Part shown: one piece after another, positions 43,285 to 52,558 of the stretch
Numbering within the stretch: position 1 is the first letter of the stretch
How the letters are laid out: every line of letters starts with the position of its first letter
From: Rheinheimera sp.
GTDB taxonomy: Bacteria > Pseudomonadota > Gammaproteobacteria > Enterobacterales > Alteromonadaceae
Assembly (NCBI RefSeq): GCF_030690345.1
Contig: NZ_JAUYGV010000007.1
Coordinates: forward strand, 806,001-870,000
Reading direction: 5' to 3'
DNA: 64,000 nucleotides
Notes under the pieces: model-generated
What the model was told of the DNA's origin: nothing
The model's database searches: none
Seen by the model: only the letters and a program-made list of their open reading frames with translations
Program-made: the position numbers and the translations under genes

Positions 43285-43694
43285 TGCAAACCGTAGAGCA
43301 TTTTTTTCAAACCTATGCCAAAGCCTATATAAACTCTGAGCTTGATACATTTCAAAAGCTTATCTCGTTACCCAGCTTATTGTTAGCAGGCGACAGCAAA
43401 ACCCTGCTGACTGATACAGAAGGTCTGCACCGGCATGTGCTGGGGCAGGTGGCCAAGTATCGTGCTTTGGGTGTGGCAACGGCCGATTTTGTGCTGCAGC
43501 ATCAGTTACGCTTGTCTGACCAGCTGCAGTTTGTCAGCCTGTATTGGCGATTTTATGACAATAGCGGCAAAGTGATGTTTACCTGCCATACCTCGTACAC
43601 ACTGCAAGCCCTGCAAGGTAGTTGGCAAGTGGTGTCCATTATTACCGATGACGAGCAGGCCGCTTATGACCGGGTAGTAAAATCTCAGGCATGA
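43284..43694 (+). CDS. NTF2-like hypothetical protein
   Basis: Protein of 136 residues, translationally coupled to queE. The helical start (VEHFFQTYAKAYINSELDTFQKLISLPSLLL) followed by strands (FVSLYWRFYDNSGKVMFTCHTSYTL and GSWQVVSIIT) fits an NTF2-like/SnoaL fold. Function unknown; the queE link may be incidental. Its 3' end overlaps the convergent gene by ten bases. Confidence 0.72.
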   Translation: MQTVEHFFQTYAKAYINSELDTFQKLISLPSLLLAGDSKTLLTDTEGLHRHVLGQVAKYRALGVATADFVLQHQLRLSDQLQFVSLYWRFYDNSGKVMFTCHTSYTLQALQGSWQVVSIITDDEQAAYDRVVKSQA

Positions 43695-44263
43695 TACGAC
43701 ATCCAGGCTTGTAAGCTGTCAAGACACGGGGCGGGGCTGTCTTCCAACGCCAGTCGCTGCTTCAGTGCCGGCTGCATGGGCAGCAGTTCCAACCAACGTG
43801 AAGCAAGCCAGGTAGCATCACTGTATTTCGGGCTGGGATAAAGTTGTTGTAAAGCCGGTTGCTGTTGCAGCAATTTTTGTAATTGAAGCATCAGCGGTTG
43901 GTAGCCGGCATCAAGTTGCAGCGCCGGCCAATTATCCAGCGGCTGCACCTGTGCCACATGCAGCTGATCGGCTTCTTGCCAGCGCTGTGCTATCTGTACT
44001 TTTTCTATGCCGGCGATGGTAATACCCAGTAAACCATCATCGAGCTGTTCAAAATCTTCAATGCACACCCGTGTCGCCAGTGGCAAAATGCGATCCGGAT
44101 GCTGCTGGCTGACATAAGGGTTAATTTGGGCGAGGGCAAAATCGCGCTTGCCGGCGCTGGCTTCGCTGATCAAACGCACATAGCGGGGCTCGAAGATCCG
44201 CAAGCGCATACGGCCCTCAGGTAAGATAAAACTGTTTAACGGAAATAACGCCAGTTGTTTCAT
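43685..44263 (-). CDS. Lon N-terminal (LON substrate-binding) domain protein
   Basis: Single-domain protein of 192 residues. The start, LALFPLNSFILPEGRMRLRIFEPRYVRLI, is the PUA-like LON N-domain signature found at the front of Lon protease, but there is no ATPase or protease domain. Stand-alone LON domains are widespread and probably bind peptides or modulate proteolysis; function unproved. Divergent from rmuC with 76 bases between starts. Confidence 0.9.
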   Translation of the reverse strand: MKQLALFPLNSFILPEGRMRLRIFEPRYVRLISEASAGKRDFALAQINPYVSQQHPDRILPLATRVCIEDFEQLDDGLLGITIAGIEKVQIAQRWQEADQLHVAQVQPLDNWPALQLDAGYQPLMLQLQKLLQQQPALQQLYPSPKYSDATWLASRWLELLPMQPALKQRLALEDSPAPCLDSLQAWMSYHA

Positions 44264-44339
44264 AGTGCTGCTGATAAAGTTGTATAGTGCTTCGTTATAC
44301 GCAAAGCAACCGGCAATGGTTTGCCGGCACAGAGGTTTT

Positions 44340-45539
44340 ATGTCGACACAACACTTTATTTATTTGATCACGGCTTTGCTAAGCCTGAACCTGATTTTAT
44401 TGTTAGTGCAATTGTTGCGCCGCGCCCCGGGGGCCGGGTTGGCAGAACAACTGGCACAGCATAAGCTGGAGCTGGTGCAGCAACAGGGCAGGTTTCAGCA
44501 ACAATTACTCGAGCAGTTGCATCTGCAGCGCCAGCAGCTGCAGCAACAGCAGCAGGAGCATTTACTGCAGGTATTGCAGAAAATTACCGAGACGCAGCAG
44601 GCTGCCAGGTTTGAACTGAGCAAAAATCTGCAACAGCAGGCCATCATGCTGGCCGAGCAGGTGAAGCAACTAACCCAGAGCATTGATCAGCGTTTAAAAG
44701 ACATTGCCGGCCAGGTAGAGCGGCGCTTAAGTGAAGGCTTTGAGAAGACTAACCAAACCTTCACCGATATCGTTAAACGGCTGGCATTGATTGACGATGC
44801 ACAAAAGAAAATTACCGAGCTGTCCACCAACGTTGTCAGCCTGCAGGAGGTGTTGGCCGATAAACGCTCGCGTGGCGCTTTTGGCGAAGTGCAGTTAACC
44901 GCGCTTATTCGTAATGTCATGCCGGAGCAGCACTTTTCATTGCAACATACCCTGAGTAATGGTCGTATTGCCGACTGCATGTTGTTTTTGCCCAAACCCA
45001 GTGGCGATATTGCGATTGATGCCAAGTTTCCGTTGGAAAGCTATAAAAAGATGACCGATCCGCAATATAGTGCTGAAGAGCGCAAACAAGCACAGCGCCA
45101 GTTTAAGCTCGATATTAAAAAGCATATCAATGATATTGCCGACAAATACATTATTGCCAATGAAACCGCCGACGGCGCCATTATGTTTTTACCGGCCGAG
45201 GCTATTTTTGCCGAGCTGCATGCTTATCACGCCGATATTGTCGAAGAGGCCTACCGCCGGCGGGTGTGGTTAACCTCGCCGACCACCTTAATGGCAGTGC
45301 TTACCACGGCACGCAGCGTATTGAAAGATGATGCCACACGGCGGCAAATTCACCTTATTCAGGAACATTTAATTAAACTGGCGGAGGATTTTGATCGCTT
45401 TCGTGGCCGCTTTGATAATCTGGCTAAACATATCGATCAGGCTGCCACAGATGTGAAACAGATCCATACCTCGGCGCATAAAATCAGTAGCAGGTTCAGC
45501 CAGATAGAAAAAGTGGAATGGCTGGAGGAAAGCGACTAG
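44340..45539 (+). CDS. rmuC: DNA recombination protein RmuC
   Basis: 399 residues: N-terminal TM helix (about 6-24), a long Gln/Leu-rich coiled coil (40-150), then the RmuC PD-(D/E)xK-like domain (about 155-370) with RGAFGEVQL and IAIDAKFPLESY, where Asp and Lys fit the nuclease core. RmuC restrains short-inverted-repeat recombination and acts at replication forks. The ATG at 44340 follows AGAGG; an upstream in-frame ORF start at 44265 is rejected. Confidence 0.94.
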   Translation: MSTQHFIYLITALLSLNLILLLVQLLRRAPGAGLAEQLAQHKLELVQQQGRFQQQLLEQLHLQRQQLQQQQQEHLLQVLQKITETQQAARFELSKNLQQQAIMLAEQVKQLTQSIDQRLKDIAGQVERRLSEGFEKTNQTFTDIVKRLALIDDAQKKITELSTNVVSLQEVLADKRSRGAFGEVQLTALIRNVMPEQHFSLQHTLSNGRIADCMLFLPKPSGDIAIDAKFPLESYKKMTDPQYSAEERKQAQRQFKLDIKKHINDIADKYIIANETADGAIMFLPAEAIFAELHAYHADIVEEAYRRRVWLTSPTTLMAVLTTARSVLKDDATRRQIHLIQEHLIKLAEDFDRFRGRFDNLAKHIDQAATDVKQIHTSAHKISSRFSQIEKVEWLEESD

Positions 45540-45583
45540 GCTGATATTAATGCAGATTAAACCAGCCGCTACCGGGCAAGGAT

Positions 45584-46345
45584 ATGAGGGACTTGATGCG
45601 CGAATTGTGCCTGATATTACTGTGTTTGGCTGCGCTGCCGGTTGCCGGTAATACTGCTCCTATCCGTGCCGTTGTCAGTGACTCCAATACGCCGCCTTAT
45701 GCTATTTTTAATGCCGATAAGGTACTGCAAGCCGGCTTAAGTAAAGACATTATCGATGAGTTGGGCCGGCAGCTAAACCGGCCGGTGTTGTATTTAAATT
45801 TACCCCGCGCCCGGGTTGAGCCCTGGCTATTGCAGGGCGAAGCTGAAATAGCCTGTTTTTTAAATCCGGACTGGGTATCACAGCCGGAGCAACTACTGTG
45901 GACTGATGCACTGTTTAATACGCAACAGTTGTTGGTGCGACTGCGCCAGGCCGAACCTGTTGCTGCGGTGCAGCATTTAGCCGGTAAACGGGTAGGTACC
46001 AGCCGTGGTTTTACCTATCCGGAGCTGGAGCAGGTGTTTCGCTCCGGTGATGTAATACGTGATGATGCTCACTCATTGGAAAGTAATTTGCTCAGGTTAA
46101 AACAGGGCCGGCTGGATGTGGTGATGACGGTAGATTTGTCATACCACTTTTATGTAAACACAACCGGAGATCACAGTTTTGCGGCCGACCCGCTATGGTC
46201 TGCACCACCGGCCGTGTATTGTGGTTTAAGCCGGCATGACGCAACCGGTGCGCAGCAGCTGAATGCCACTCTGAGCCGGATGGTGCAAAGTGGTTTTATT
46301 CAGCGCCGGCTGACGTTTTACACCGGCCGCATTGTCGCGGAGTAA
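45584..46345 (+). CDS. Periplasmic substrate-binding protein, family 3-like
   Basis: Protein of 253 residues with a signal peptide (about 1-22, ending VAG) and a bilobal solute-binding fold (SBP_bac_3): DSNTPPYAIFN early, GKRVGTSRGFTYPEL in the hinge region and LKQGRLDVVMTVDLSYHFYV. No ABC permease genes adjoin, so it may act as an orphan sensor or receptor rather than a transporter subunit. The start is MRDLMREL at 45584; the second Met is possible. Confidence 0.85.
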   Translation: MRDLMRELCLILLCLAALPVAGNTAPIRAVVSDSNTPPYAIFNADKVLQAGLSKDIIDELGRQLNRPVLYLNLPRARVEPWLLQGEAEIACFLNPDWVSQPEQLLWTDALFNTQQLLVRLRQAEPVAAVQHLAGKRVGTSRGFTYPELEQVFRSGDVIRDDAHSLESNLLRLKQGRLDVVMTVDLSYHFYVNTTGDHSFAADPLWSAPPAVYCGLSRHDATGAQQLNATLSRMVQSGFIQRRLTFYTGRIVAE

Positions 46346-46349
46346 TGTG

Positions 46350-46778
46350 TTAACGACGCGGATCATCTTTAAGTTTGGGGATTTTTAAGCCCAGCTCCTG
46401 GCCGCGGTAGCGGGCATAGTAGGTGCAACCGATAAACATCATGCTGGCCAGCAGTAATTCCAAAACCGCCAAAAATTGCTGTATGCCGGTGCTGACCCAC
46501 AAATTGGTCAGGCTGTGCAAAAAATAAATCATCACAATAAAGTTAGCCCAGGCCAATGTATAGGCGTGGCCTTTGAGCATACCGTACAGCGGAAACCACA
46601 AGGGTAACCACAGCACAGCTAACAAGGTATAAGCACTGCCCAGTTGCGGTGGTGCCAACCATAAGATCCACAGTGGTTGCAGTAACCACAAACCGAAAAA
46701 GCCCAACCGGCCCAGCAGCAGATAGCGGGCGGTTTTGGCTGACATTGCAATAGTACTGCTGTGTTGCATCTTTAACAC
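46350..46778 (-). CDS. DUF2069 membrane protein
   Basis: Small inner-membrane protein of 142 residues with four TM helices and the family sequence LTNLWVSTGIQQFLAVLELLLASMMFIGCTYYARYRG near the C-terminus. Function unknown; in shewanellae and vibrios it sits with wrbA- and arsC-like genes as here. It overlaps wrbA by seven bases if the first ATG is used; ATGs at 46769 or 46745 are alternatives. Confidence 0.9.
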   Translation of the reverse strand: MLKMQHSSTIAMSAKTARYLLLGRLGFFGLWLLQPLWILWLAPPQLGSAYTLLAVLWLPLWFPLYGMLKGHAYTLAWANFIVMIYFLHSLTNLWVSTGIQQFLAVLELLLASMMFIGCTYYARYRGQELGLKIPKLKDDPRR

Positions 46779-47350
46779 CTGTGTTGTTTTAGCTGCCGGC
46801 TTAAACCGGCCAGTCGTTTGCCAAAGGCAATGGCGAGGCGCTGCTCATCAACGCTGAGTTTATTATCTGCGTGATGGCCGCTGACGTGGCTTGGACCGTA
46901 CGGCGTGCCACCGCTGGTTGTTTGGTGCAGTTCCGGTTCGCTGTAAGGGATACCGGTTAACAGCATACCATGATGTAACAATGGCAGGCTCATACTTAGC
47001 AAGGTGGCTTCATTGCCGCCATGCATACTGCCGGATGAGGTAAATACCCCGGCCGGTTTATCAATTAATTCGCCTTTGAGCCACAAGCTGGTGGTGCCGT
47101 CCCAAAATGCTTTGGCATCGGCGACCATATTGCCAAAACGCACCGGGCTGCCAAATGCCAGGCCATCACAGGCACTTAGCTCGGCCAGGGTAACTAACGC
47201 ATGGCGGCTGGCAACGCTGCTGTCCAGTGGCGGAATGCAACGCACCAGGGCTTCAGCTCCGGCTTGCTGGATACCTATGGCAATTTTGTCTGCTAATGCG
47301 GCAACGGCACCATGGCGCGAATAGTACAGCACCAACACATAACCGCTCAT
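46772..47350 (-). CDS. wrbA: NAD(P)H:quinone oxidoreductase, WrbA type
   Basis: Flavodoxin-fold enzyme of 192 residues. FMN-binding YYSRHGAVAALA at 9-20, GSPVRFGNM and SGSMHGGNEAT in the phosphate- and ring-binding loops, and a C-terminal helix with GKRLA. It reduces quinones by two electrons, avoiding semiquinone radicals. It overlaps yfgD by four bases and DUF2069 by seven: one translational unit. Confidence 0.9.
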   Translation of the reverse strand: MSGYVLVLYYSRHGAVAALADKIAIGIQQAGAEALVRCIPPLDSSVASRHALVTLAELSACDGLAFGSPVRFGNMVADAKAFWDGTTSLWLKGELIDKPAGVFTSSGSMHGGNEATLLSMSLPLLHHGMLLTGIPYSEPELHQTTSGGTPYGPSHVSGHHADNKLSVDEQRLAIAFGKRLAGLSRQLKQHRC

Positions 47351-47694
47351 GGCAGAATGTTCAGTACATTAGTGGCCGGCCTGCCGATAACGGCTTTGTT
47401 GCCATATACCACTATGGGGCGTTCAATTAACTTAGGCTGTGCCACCATAGCGGCAATCAGTTGCTGCTCGCTCAGCGTACTATCGGCCAGCCCCAGCTGT
47501 TGGTATTCGTCTTCTTTGCTGCGCAGTAACTGGCGGGCGTTAAGCCCCAGCAACTGCAGTAAATGGCGCAATTCATCCGCCGTCGGCGGTGTTTTTAAGT
47601 ACTCAATAACCTGAAACGGCTGCGACTGTTGTTGCAGTAAGGCCAGGGTTTCACGGCTTTTCGAGCAGCGCGGGTTATGGTAGATCGTTAACAT
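47347..47694 (-). CDS. arsC: ArsC/YfgD family glutaredoxin-type reductase
   Basis: Protein of 115 residues. HNPRCSKSRETL gives Cys10, the glutaredoxin-linked arsenate reductase cysteine, with later Arg positions in ERPIVV and GRPATNV that bind the oxyanion in ArsC. In E. coli the same gene (yfgD) lies next to bepA, as here, and its arsenate activity is not well established. No arsR/arsB around. Confidence 0.9.
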   Translation of the reverse strand: MLTIYHNPRCSKSRETLALLQQQSQPFQVIEYLKTPPTADELRHLLQLLGLNARQLLRSKEDEYQQLGLADSTLSEQQLIAAMVAQPKLIERPIVVYGNKAVIGRPATNVLNILP

Positions 47695-47728
47695 AATGAT
47701 GTCCTGTAAGCGGTATTATCCGGGCCGG

Positions 47729-49177
47729 CTACATGCGGCGCAGCCGGTCAAATTCAGTTTGCAGTTGCACTTTTTTCGCCTCCAGCCGGCGGTTTTCCAG
47801 CTTTTCTTCCGGTCTTAAGTGGTTAAGTGCTTCATTTATATCGTCAATGGCCAGTGGGTAGTTAGCCAACTGATAGCGCAGATCAGCGCGGGCTTCATAA
47901 AATTTGGCCAGGTCACCGGCGGCTTTATAGGCTTCAGACAACATATCATAAGCCAGAATACTGTCATTTTTGTAGAACAGCAGGTTTTTTAACAGATGAA
48001 TAGCCAGCCGGTTGGCATTGGCTTTTAACGCCGCATTGGCATAGTTAAGGGTAACCACCTGATTATTCGGCCGCAGCAAATATTGCTGTTCCAGCATCTC
48101 TAAACACAGCTGATACTCTTTTTGCGCCAGCAAGATATCGGTGTACACATCAATGTAGTAAAGATTGTGTTCATCTTTTGCCAGCAACTGCTCTATTAAC
48201 TTACGGGCCTGTTCCGGTTTGCCGTTATCTAATAAGGCTATGGCTAAGCCATACTGATTAGCTCGGGTATTGCCGCCCGGGTCGCTGAGCATCTTACGAA
48301 ATATCACTTCAGCATCTTTTTTATCATACTGATGCCTGGCCATCACTCTGGCTTTGCTCAGGGTGAAATCCTGGCTATCGGGCACAAAACGCTGTGGAAA
48401 TTGCTCAGCACGCATTCGCGTATCACTGACGCGGCTTTGTGACAAAGGGTGGGTTTGCAAAAACGATAATTGCTGGTTCACAAAGCGGCTTTGTTCGGCG
48501 AGTTTACGGAAAAAATTCGGTACTGCGTGGGGGTCGAAACCAGCTTCAGATAATATTTGCATACCAATACGGTCTGCTTCCTGCTCGTTGCTACGGGTAA
48601 AGTTAATAGCGCTTTGCTGGGCAGCGCCCTGGGTTGCCATCATTGCTGCCATACCGGCTTCCGGGTTTACTGTTGCGAGCACTATAGCACCGAGGACCCC
48701 CGCCAGGGTTAACGGGGCTTTCTGGCTTTGTGCTTCTACAAAGCGGGCGATATGGCGCTGGGTAACGTGGGCAATTTCATGCGCCATTACCGAGGCAAAT
48801 TCGCTTTCACTTTCTGCCACCGCCAGGGTACCGGTGTGTGAGGTAACATTACCGCCCAGGGTGGCGAAAGCGTTAATGTTCTTGTCGTCAACCCAATAGA
48901 ATTTAAACGGAAACTTCACATCATTAGCGCGCGCTACCAGCTTATTACCCAATGAATTAATGTATTCGTCCAATAACGGGTCGTACACCATCGGCAGGCT
49001 GCCACGGGTTTGGCGCATCATCACATCGCCCAGTTGTTTTTCTTTTTCCGGTGTAATGGTACTGAACGCATTACCACCCAGATCGGGCAAAACGGCAAAG
49101 GCCGTAGCGGGTAACAGCTGAATACCTGTTGCTAACAGGCACAGCGCCAAAGGTTTTGTTACTGCAGAGAATCTCAT
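47729..49177 (-). CDS. bepA: M48 metallopeptidase/chaperone BepA (YfgC)
   Basis: Periplasmic quality-control protease and chaperone of 482 residues that helps LptD assembly at the outer membrane. Signal peptide (about 1-28), zinc motif HEIAH at 133-137 with a downstream Glu in NEQEADRIG, and C-terminal TPR repeats (about 300-480). E. coli bepA is in the sigma-E regulon; a sigma-E promoter was not verified in the 215-base divergent region shared with perM. Confidence 0.95.
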   Translation of the reverse strand: MRFSAVTKPLALCLLATGIQLLPATAFAVLPDLGGNAFSTITPEKEKQLGDVMMRQTRGSLPMVYDPLLDEYINSLGNKLVARANDVKFPFKFYWVDDKNINAFATLGGNVTSHTGTLAVAESESEFASVMAHEIAHVTQRHIARFVEAQSQKAPLTLAGVLGAIVLATVNPEAGMAAMMATQGAAQQSAINFTRSNEQEADRIGMQILSEAGFDPHAVPNFFRKLAEQSRFVNQQLSFLQTHPLSQSRVSDTRMRAEQFPQRFVPDSQDFTLSKARVMARHQYDKKDAEVIFRKMLSDPGGNTRANQYGLAIALLDNGKPEQARKLIEQLLAKDEHNLYYIDVYTDILLAQKEYQLCLEMLEQQYLLRPNNQVVTLNYANAALKANANRLAIHLLKNLLFYKNDSILAYDMLSEAYKAAGDLAKFYEARADLRYQLANYPLAIDDINEALNHLRPEEKLENRRLEAKKVQLQTEFDRLRRM

Positions 49178-49392
49178 GTCAAAAACACCTGACCCTGTTC
49201 TAATGATTGGTCTGACCGCTAATGCAGACTTTGTCTGGTTTTGCGCTGATTAGTTCCGTCAGCAAAGCCGTGCTAATTTAACATATATTTTGTTGCGACA
49301 GAGTGTTAAGCGCCAAATTAGCCGTTATCATGGGTATACTTGCGGTTGTTTTCGTCAGTTAGCACTTTTTGCATAGGTTGGAGTTCAGACAC

Positions 49393-50472
49393 ATGCTGGA
49401 TTGGTTAAAAAAATGGTACACCAATAAGTTTTCTGATCCTCAGGTCGTCACGCTGTTTTTGTTGCTGCTTATCGGTTTTATGGCAATTTACTGGCTAAGC
49501 GGCATTATGGCGCCGGTACTGGTAGCCATTGCGTTTGCCTATTTGCTGGAGTGGCCGGTTTTGCGGCTGGGCAAGCTCGGGCTGTCGCGGGCAGTCAGTA
49601 CTGTGCTGGTGGTGGCAGCTTTTATCGGCGTGGCGACCTTAACCTTAATGTGGTTAATTCCGATAGTCTGGTACCAGGGGCGCAACCTGCTGCGGGATTT
49701 GCCGCAGATGATAGAGCAGGGTAAAGCTTATTTGCTGGAGTTACCGGCATCTTTTCCGGGCGTGGTGAGTGTTGAGCAAATTAACGTCTTAATGCATTCG
49801 GTTGATGAGCGTTTGATGAGGTTCGGCACCAATATGCTGCAGTTGTCGCTGGCGTCAATTGTCGATTTGGTAGCCTTGCTGATTTATCTGGTATTGGTGC
49901 CGTTGATGGTATTTTTTATGCTGAAAGATAAAGCGCAACTGACCAGCAGTTTCGTGCAATTGTTGCCCACCGAGCGCAAGCTGATCACCCAGGTATGGCA
50001 TGAAATGAATGCGCAAATCATGAACTATATTCGCGGCAAAATTCTGGAAATTCTGATTGTCGGCGCCTGCAGCTATTCGGTGTTTGCGCTGTTCGGCCTG
50101 AATTATCCACTACTGCTCGGCGTGTTGGTGGGGCTGTCGGTGCTGATCCCGTATGTCGGGGCGGCAGTGGTAACCTTACCGGTAGCCCTGGTGGCCTTTT
50201 TTCAGTGGGGGCCTACCGCTGAGTTTGGCTATTTAATGCTGGCGTATGGCATTATCCAGGCGCTGGACGGCAATTTGTTGGTGCCGTTGCTGTTTTCCGA
50301 AGCGGTGGATTTAAATCCGGTGTTTATTATTATTGCCGTGCTGTTTTTCGGTGGTTTGTTTGGCTTCTGGGGGATTTTCTTTGCTATACCGCTGGCGTCA
50401 CTGGTAAAGGCTACTATCAATGCCTGGTCTGGCAGGGTGCATCCGCATGTGAGCTTAACGGAGCAGCAGTAA
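49393..50472 (+). CDS. perM: AI-2E family transporter (PerM)
   Basis: Polytopic membrane protein of 359 residues, about eight TM helices. The family sequence NYPLLLGVLVGLSVLIPYVGAAVVTLP (about 232-258) and the Gly-rich FGGLFGFWGIFFAIPLAS near the C-terminus are clear. Members export autoinducer-2, Na+ or other solutes; for PerM the substrate is unsettled. The ATG at 49393 has GGAG upstream. Position next to bepA is as in E. coli. Confidence 0.93.
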   Translation: MLDWLKKWYTNKFSDPQVVTLFLLLLIGFMAIYWLSGIMAPVLVAIAFAYLLEWPVLRLGKLGLSRAVSTVLVVAAFIGVATLTLMWLIPIVWYQGRNLLRDLPQMIEQGKAYLLELPASFPGVVSVEQINVLMHSVDERLMRFGTNMLQLSLASIVDLVALLIYLVLVPLMVFFMLKDKAQLTSSFVQLLPTERKLITQVWHEMNAQIMNYIRGKILEILIVGACSYSVFALFGLNYPLLLGVLVGLSVLIPYVGAAVVTLPVALVAFFQWGPTAEFGYLMLAYGIIQALDGNLLVPLLFSEAVDLNPVFIIIAVLFFGGLFGFWGIFFAIPLASLVKATINAWSGRVHPHVSLTEQQ

Positions 50473-50493
50473 AGACGCTACTTTACTGCTGCT
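50462..50493. terminator. Long perfect hairpin at convergent gene ends
   Basis: AGCAGCAGTAAAG (50462-50474), loop ACGCTA, and its exact complement (50481-50493), a 13-bp stem holding the perM stop codon. No U run follows on either strand, so it may be a 3'-end stabiliser or a non-canonical terminator. Confidence 0.5.
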
Positions 50494-50495
50494 GG

Positions 50496-52553
50496 TTACC
50501 ATAAAAAGCCGGCGCTGATGCCGGCACTGAATTGCCTTCCCGGTGCCGGTTCAATAGCGCGGCCATTGCTTTGGTTTACAATCACCGAGCCAACATAGGC
50601 TTTGTCAGTGATATTATCCAGTGCCAGCCAGTAATCCAGTGTCAGTTGTTGCCATTGTTTGCTGTGGCGGGCACTGACAGAAAAGGTTACTGCTGATGGT
50701 GCTGAGTCACTGTTGGCATCATCCAGATACACCTTGCTGCGGTATTGGCTGTGCAGGCTAAGCTCAGTACCGTTAAGTGCGGTATTGTCCTGCCAGGGCC
50801 GGTACGCCAGTTGCCACTGCAGTTGGCTGCGGGCTACGCCGGGTAAGCTGTTACCATCGAGCAGCGCATCAGCAAATTGTGCCGTTAAATAGTGGCCACT
50901 GAGCTGATGGCGCAGATAAGCATTTTGCCGCCAGTTCAGTTGCAGCTCAGCGCCGTGGCGCTCGGTTTTGGCGGCATTGCGATAGCTGGTGCGGCCGCCG
51001 GCGGAGCTGTCTACCAGCAGCTCATTGTCGGTTATGATACTAAACAGGCTGACACTGCCGCTAAAAGCAGCGCCGCCAGTGCTGCTGTTTTGCCATTTAA
51101 TGCCGCCTTCCCATTGCCGGTTGGTACTGGCTTCAAGCGCTAAATTCACGCCGCTGCCATCGCTGCGATAAGCAATTTCAGCCAGGGTAGGGCTTTCAAA
51201 GCCGCGGCCGGCACTGATAAAGCCACTTATTCCATCAGTGATACGGTAACTGAGCCCCAATGCCAATGCCTGGTTATAAAAGCCTTTACGGCCGCTGTCG
51301 TCCGGGTTTTCTGTATTAAGGTAGCGGTCGGCCACTGCCAGTTGCAGCTCGCTGTAACGCCAGCCGCCTTGCAACTGCCAGCGTGTTGCCGGTTGCCAGT
51401 TCATTCGCACAAACACGTCTTTATTATCTGCACTGTCGGTTTGATCGCGGCGCATGTCGCCACGCTGGCCAAAGTCATTAACAAAGCCTTGTCTGTCGTC
51501 CTCGCTTTGCACCACACTGCCACCTGCGCGCAATTGATAATTGCTACCCTGTAGCAGCCGGTAGTTGCCGCTGACACCACTGAAACGGCGCTGCAGAGCT
51601 ACTTCACCACCCGCGGATGACAGGGCGCTGCCGGTAAACGCCAGGCGCTGACCAATAGTACGATCGCCCAGCCAACTGCTCAGCTGCCATAGATCAGCTT
51701 CCTGATAATCGCCGAGACTGACACTGAGCTGGCGCTGACGGCTGTGTTTTTCCGTATCGAACAACGTTGCGGCTGTGTTGGTTTGCTTTGGATCTTGCCG
51801 CCAGTCCGCCAAAGATAACCCCAACGGGTCCTGCAATTGCGGATCTCTGGCATAATCCAGCCTGGCTGTCAGCTTTGCTGTCTCTGCCACGGCCGTGCGG
51901 TACAGTAGCTGTGCCTGTTGCTTTTTAGCCGCTGAGTGCGGCCGGTAACCGTCGCTGTCAAATTGCTTCAGTGCCGCGCTCAGGCTGGTATCGCCGCTTA
52001 CCCAATCAGCATGCAGCTGATACTGCCGATGCTGCTCACTGCCTGCCATGCGCACTGCCAGCGCGCTTTGCAACGGGTTTTGGCTGTACATTGAAATAAC
52101 GCCGCCGGACGCATTGCCATAAAGCGCAGCCAACGGGCCTTTTAATACTTCTACCTGCGCTATATTATCAAGCAACACACTGGATAACTGGCCCTGACCA
52201 TCCGGGGTGGACAGTGGAATGCCATCTTGTTGTAAATACAGGCCGCGAATACCAAAGGCGCTGCGACTGCCAAAGCCACGGATACTCAGTCGTGTATCCT
52301 GGGCAAAATTGGCGCGGCTGTCGGCCTGCACACCACTGATGCTATTGAGCAGTTGAGCGCTGTCAATCAGGATCCCCTGCTCAGGCACAGTGCTCAGCTC
52401 AACCGATGCCGGGCTGCTGAGCCAACTTTCGCGCTGCTCTGTCGCACTTATGACAATAACTTCGGTATCGGCCTGCAGGCTGCGGCTGAACAGGCATGGC
52501 AAGGCCAGAGCCAGCAGGCTTAACCTGCCGGCGTAAGATTTGAAAGTATTCAC
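50496..52553 (-). CDS. pqqU: TonB-dependent receptor, PqqU/YncD-like
   Basis: Outer-membrane beta-barrel of 685 residues with signal peptide (1-28), plug domain (about 50-155, LSIRGFGSRSAFGIRGLYLQQDG and GPLAALYGNASGGV) and barrel ending in aromatic Trp. Similarity to E. coli YncD is strong throughout: GRGFESPTLAEIAYR, DSSAGGRTSYRNA and DKAYVGSVIVNQSNGR. YncD/PqqU imports the cofactor pyrroloquinoline quinone. The gene follows a PQQ-dependent sugar dehydrogenase after five bases, supporting that role. Specificity is inferred, not shown. Confidence 0.88.
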   Translation of the reverse strand: MNTFKSYAGRLSLLALALPCLFSRSLQADTEVIVISATEQRESWLSSPASVELSTVPEQGILIDSAQLLNSISGVQADSRANFAQDTRLSIRGFGSRSAFGIRGLYLQQDGIPLSTPDGQGQLSSVLLDNIAQVEVLKGPLAALYGNASGGVISMYSQNPLQSALAVRMAGSEQHRQYQLHADWVSGDTSLSAALKQFDSDGYRPHSAAKKQQAQLLYRTAVAETAKLTARLDYARDPQLQDPLGLSLADWRQDPKQTNTAATLFDTEKHSRQRQLSVSLGDYQEADLWQLSSWLGDRTIGQRLAFTGSALSSAGGEVALQRRFSGVSGNYRLLQGSNYQLRAGGSVVQSEDDRQGFVNDFGQRGDMRRDQTDSADNKDVFVRMNWQPATRWQLQGGWRYSELQLAVADRYLNTENPDDSGRKGFYNQALALGLSYRITDGISGFISAGRGFESPTLAEIAYRSDGSGVNLALEASTNRQWEGGIKWQNSSTGGAAFSGSVSLFSIITDNELLVDSSAGGRTSYRNAAKTERHGAELQLNWRQNAYLRHQLSGHYLTAQFADALLDGNSLPGVARSQLQWQLAYRPWQDNTALNGTELSLHSQYRSKVYLDDANSDSAPSAVTFSVSARHSKQWQQLTLDYWLALDNITDKAYVGSVIVNQSNGRAIEPAPGRQFSAGISAGFLW

Positions 52554-52558
52554 AGTGG

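Noticed and set aside
44340..44700. CAG-type tandem repeat in rmuC
   Set aside because: The CAGCAGCAA-rich run encodes a Gln-rich coiled coil expected in RmuC, not a repeat array; similar Gln runs occur across this genome.
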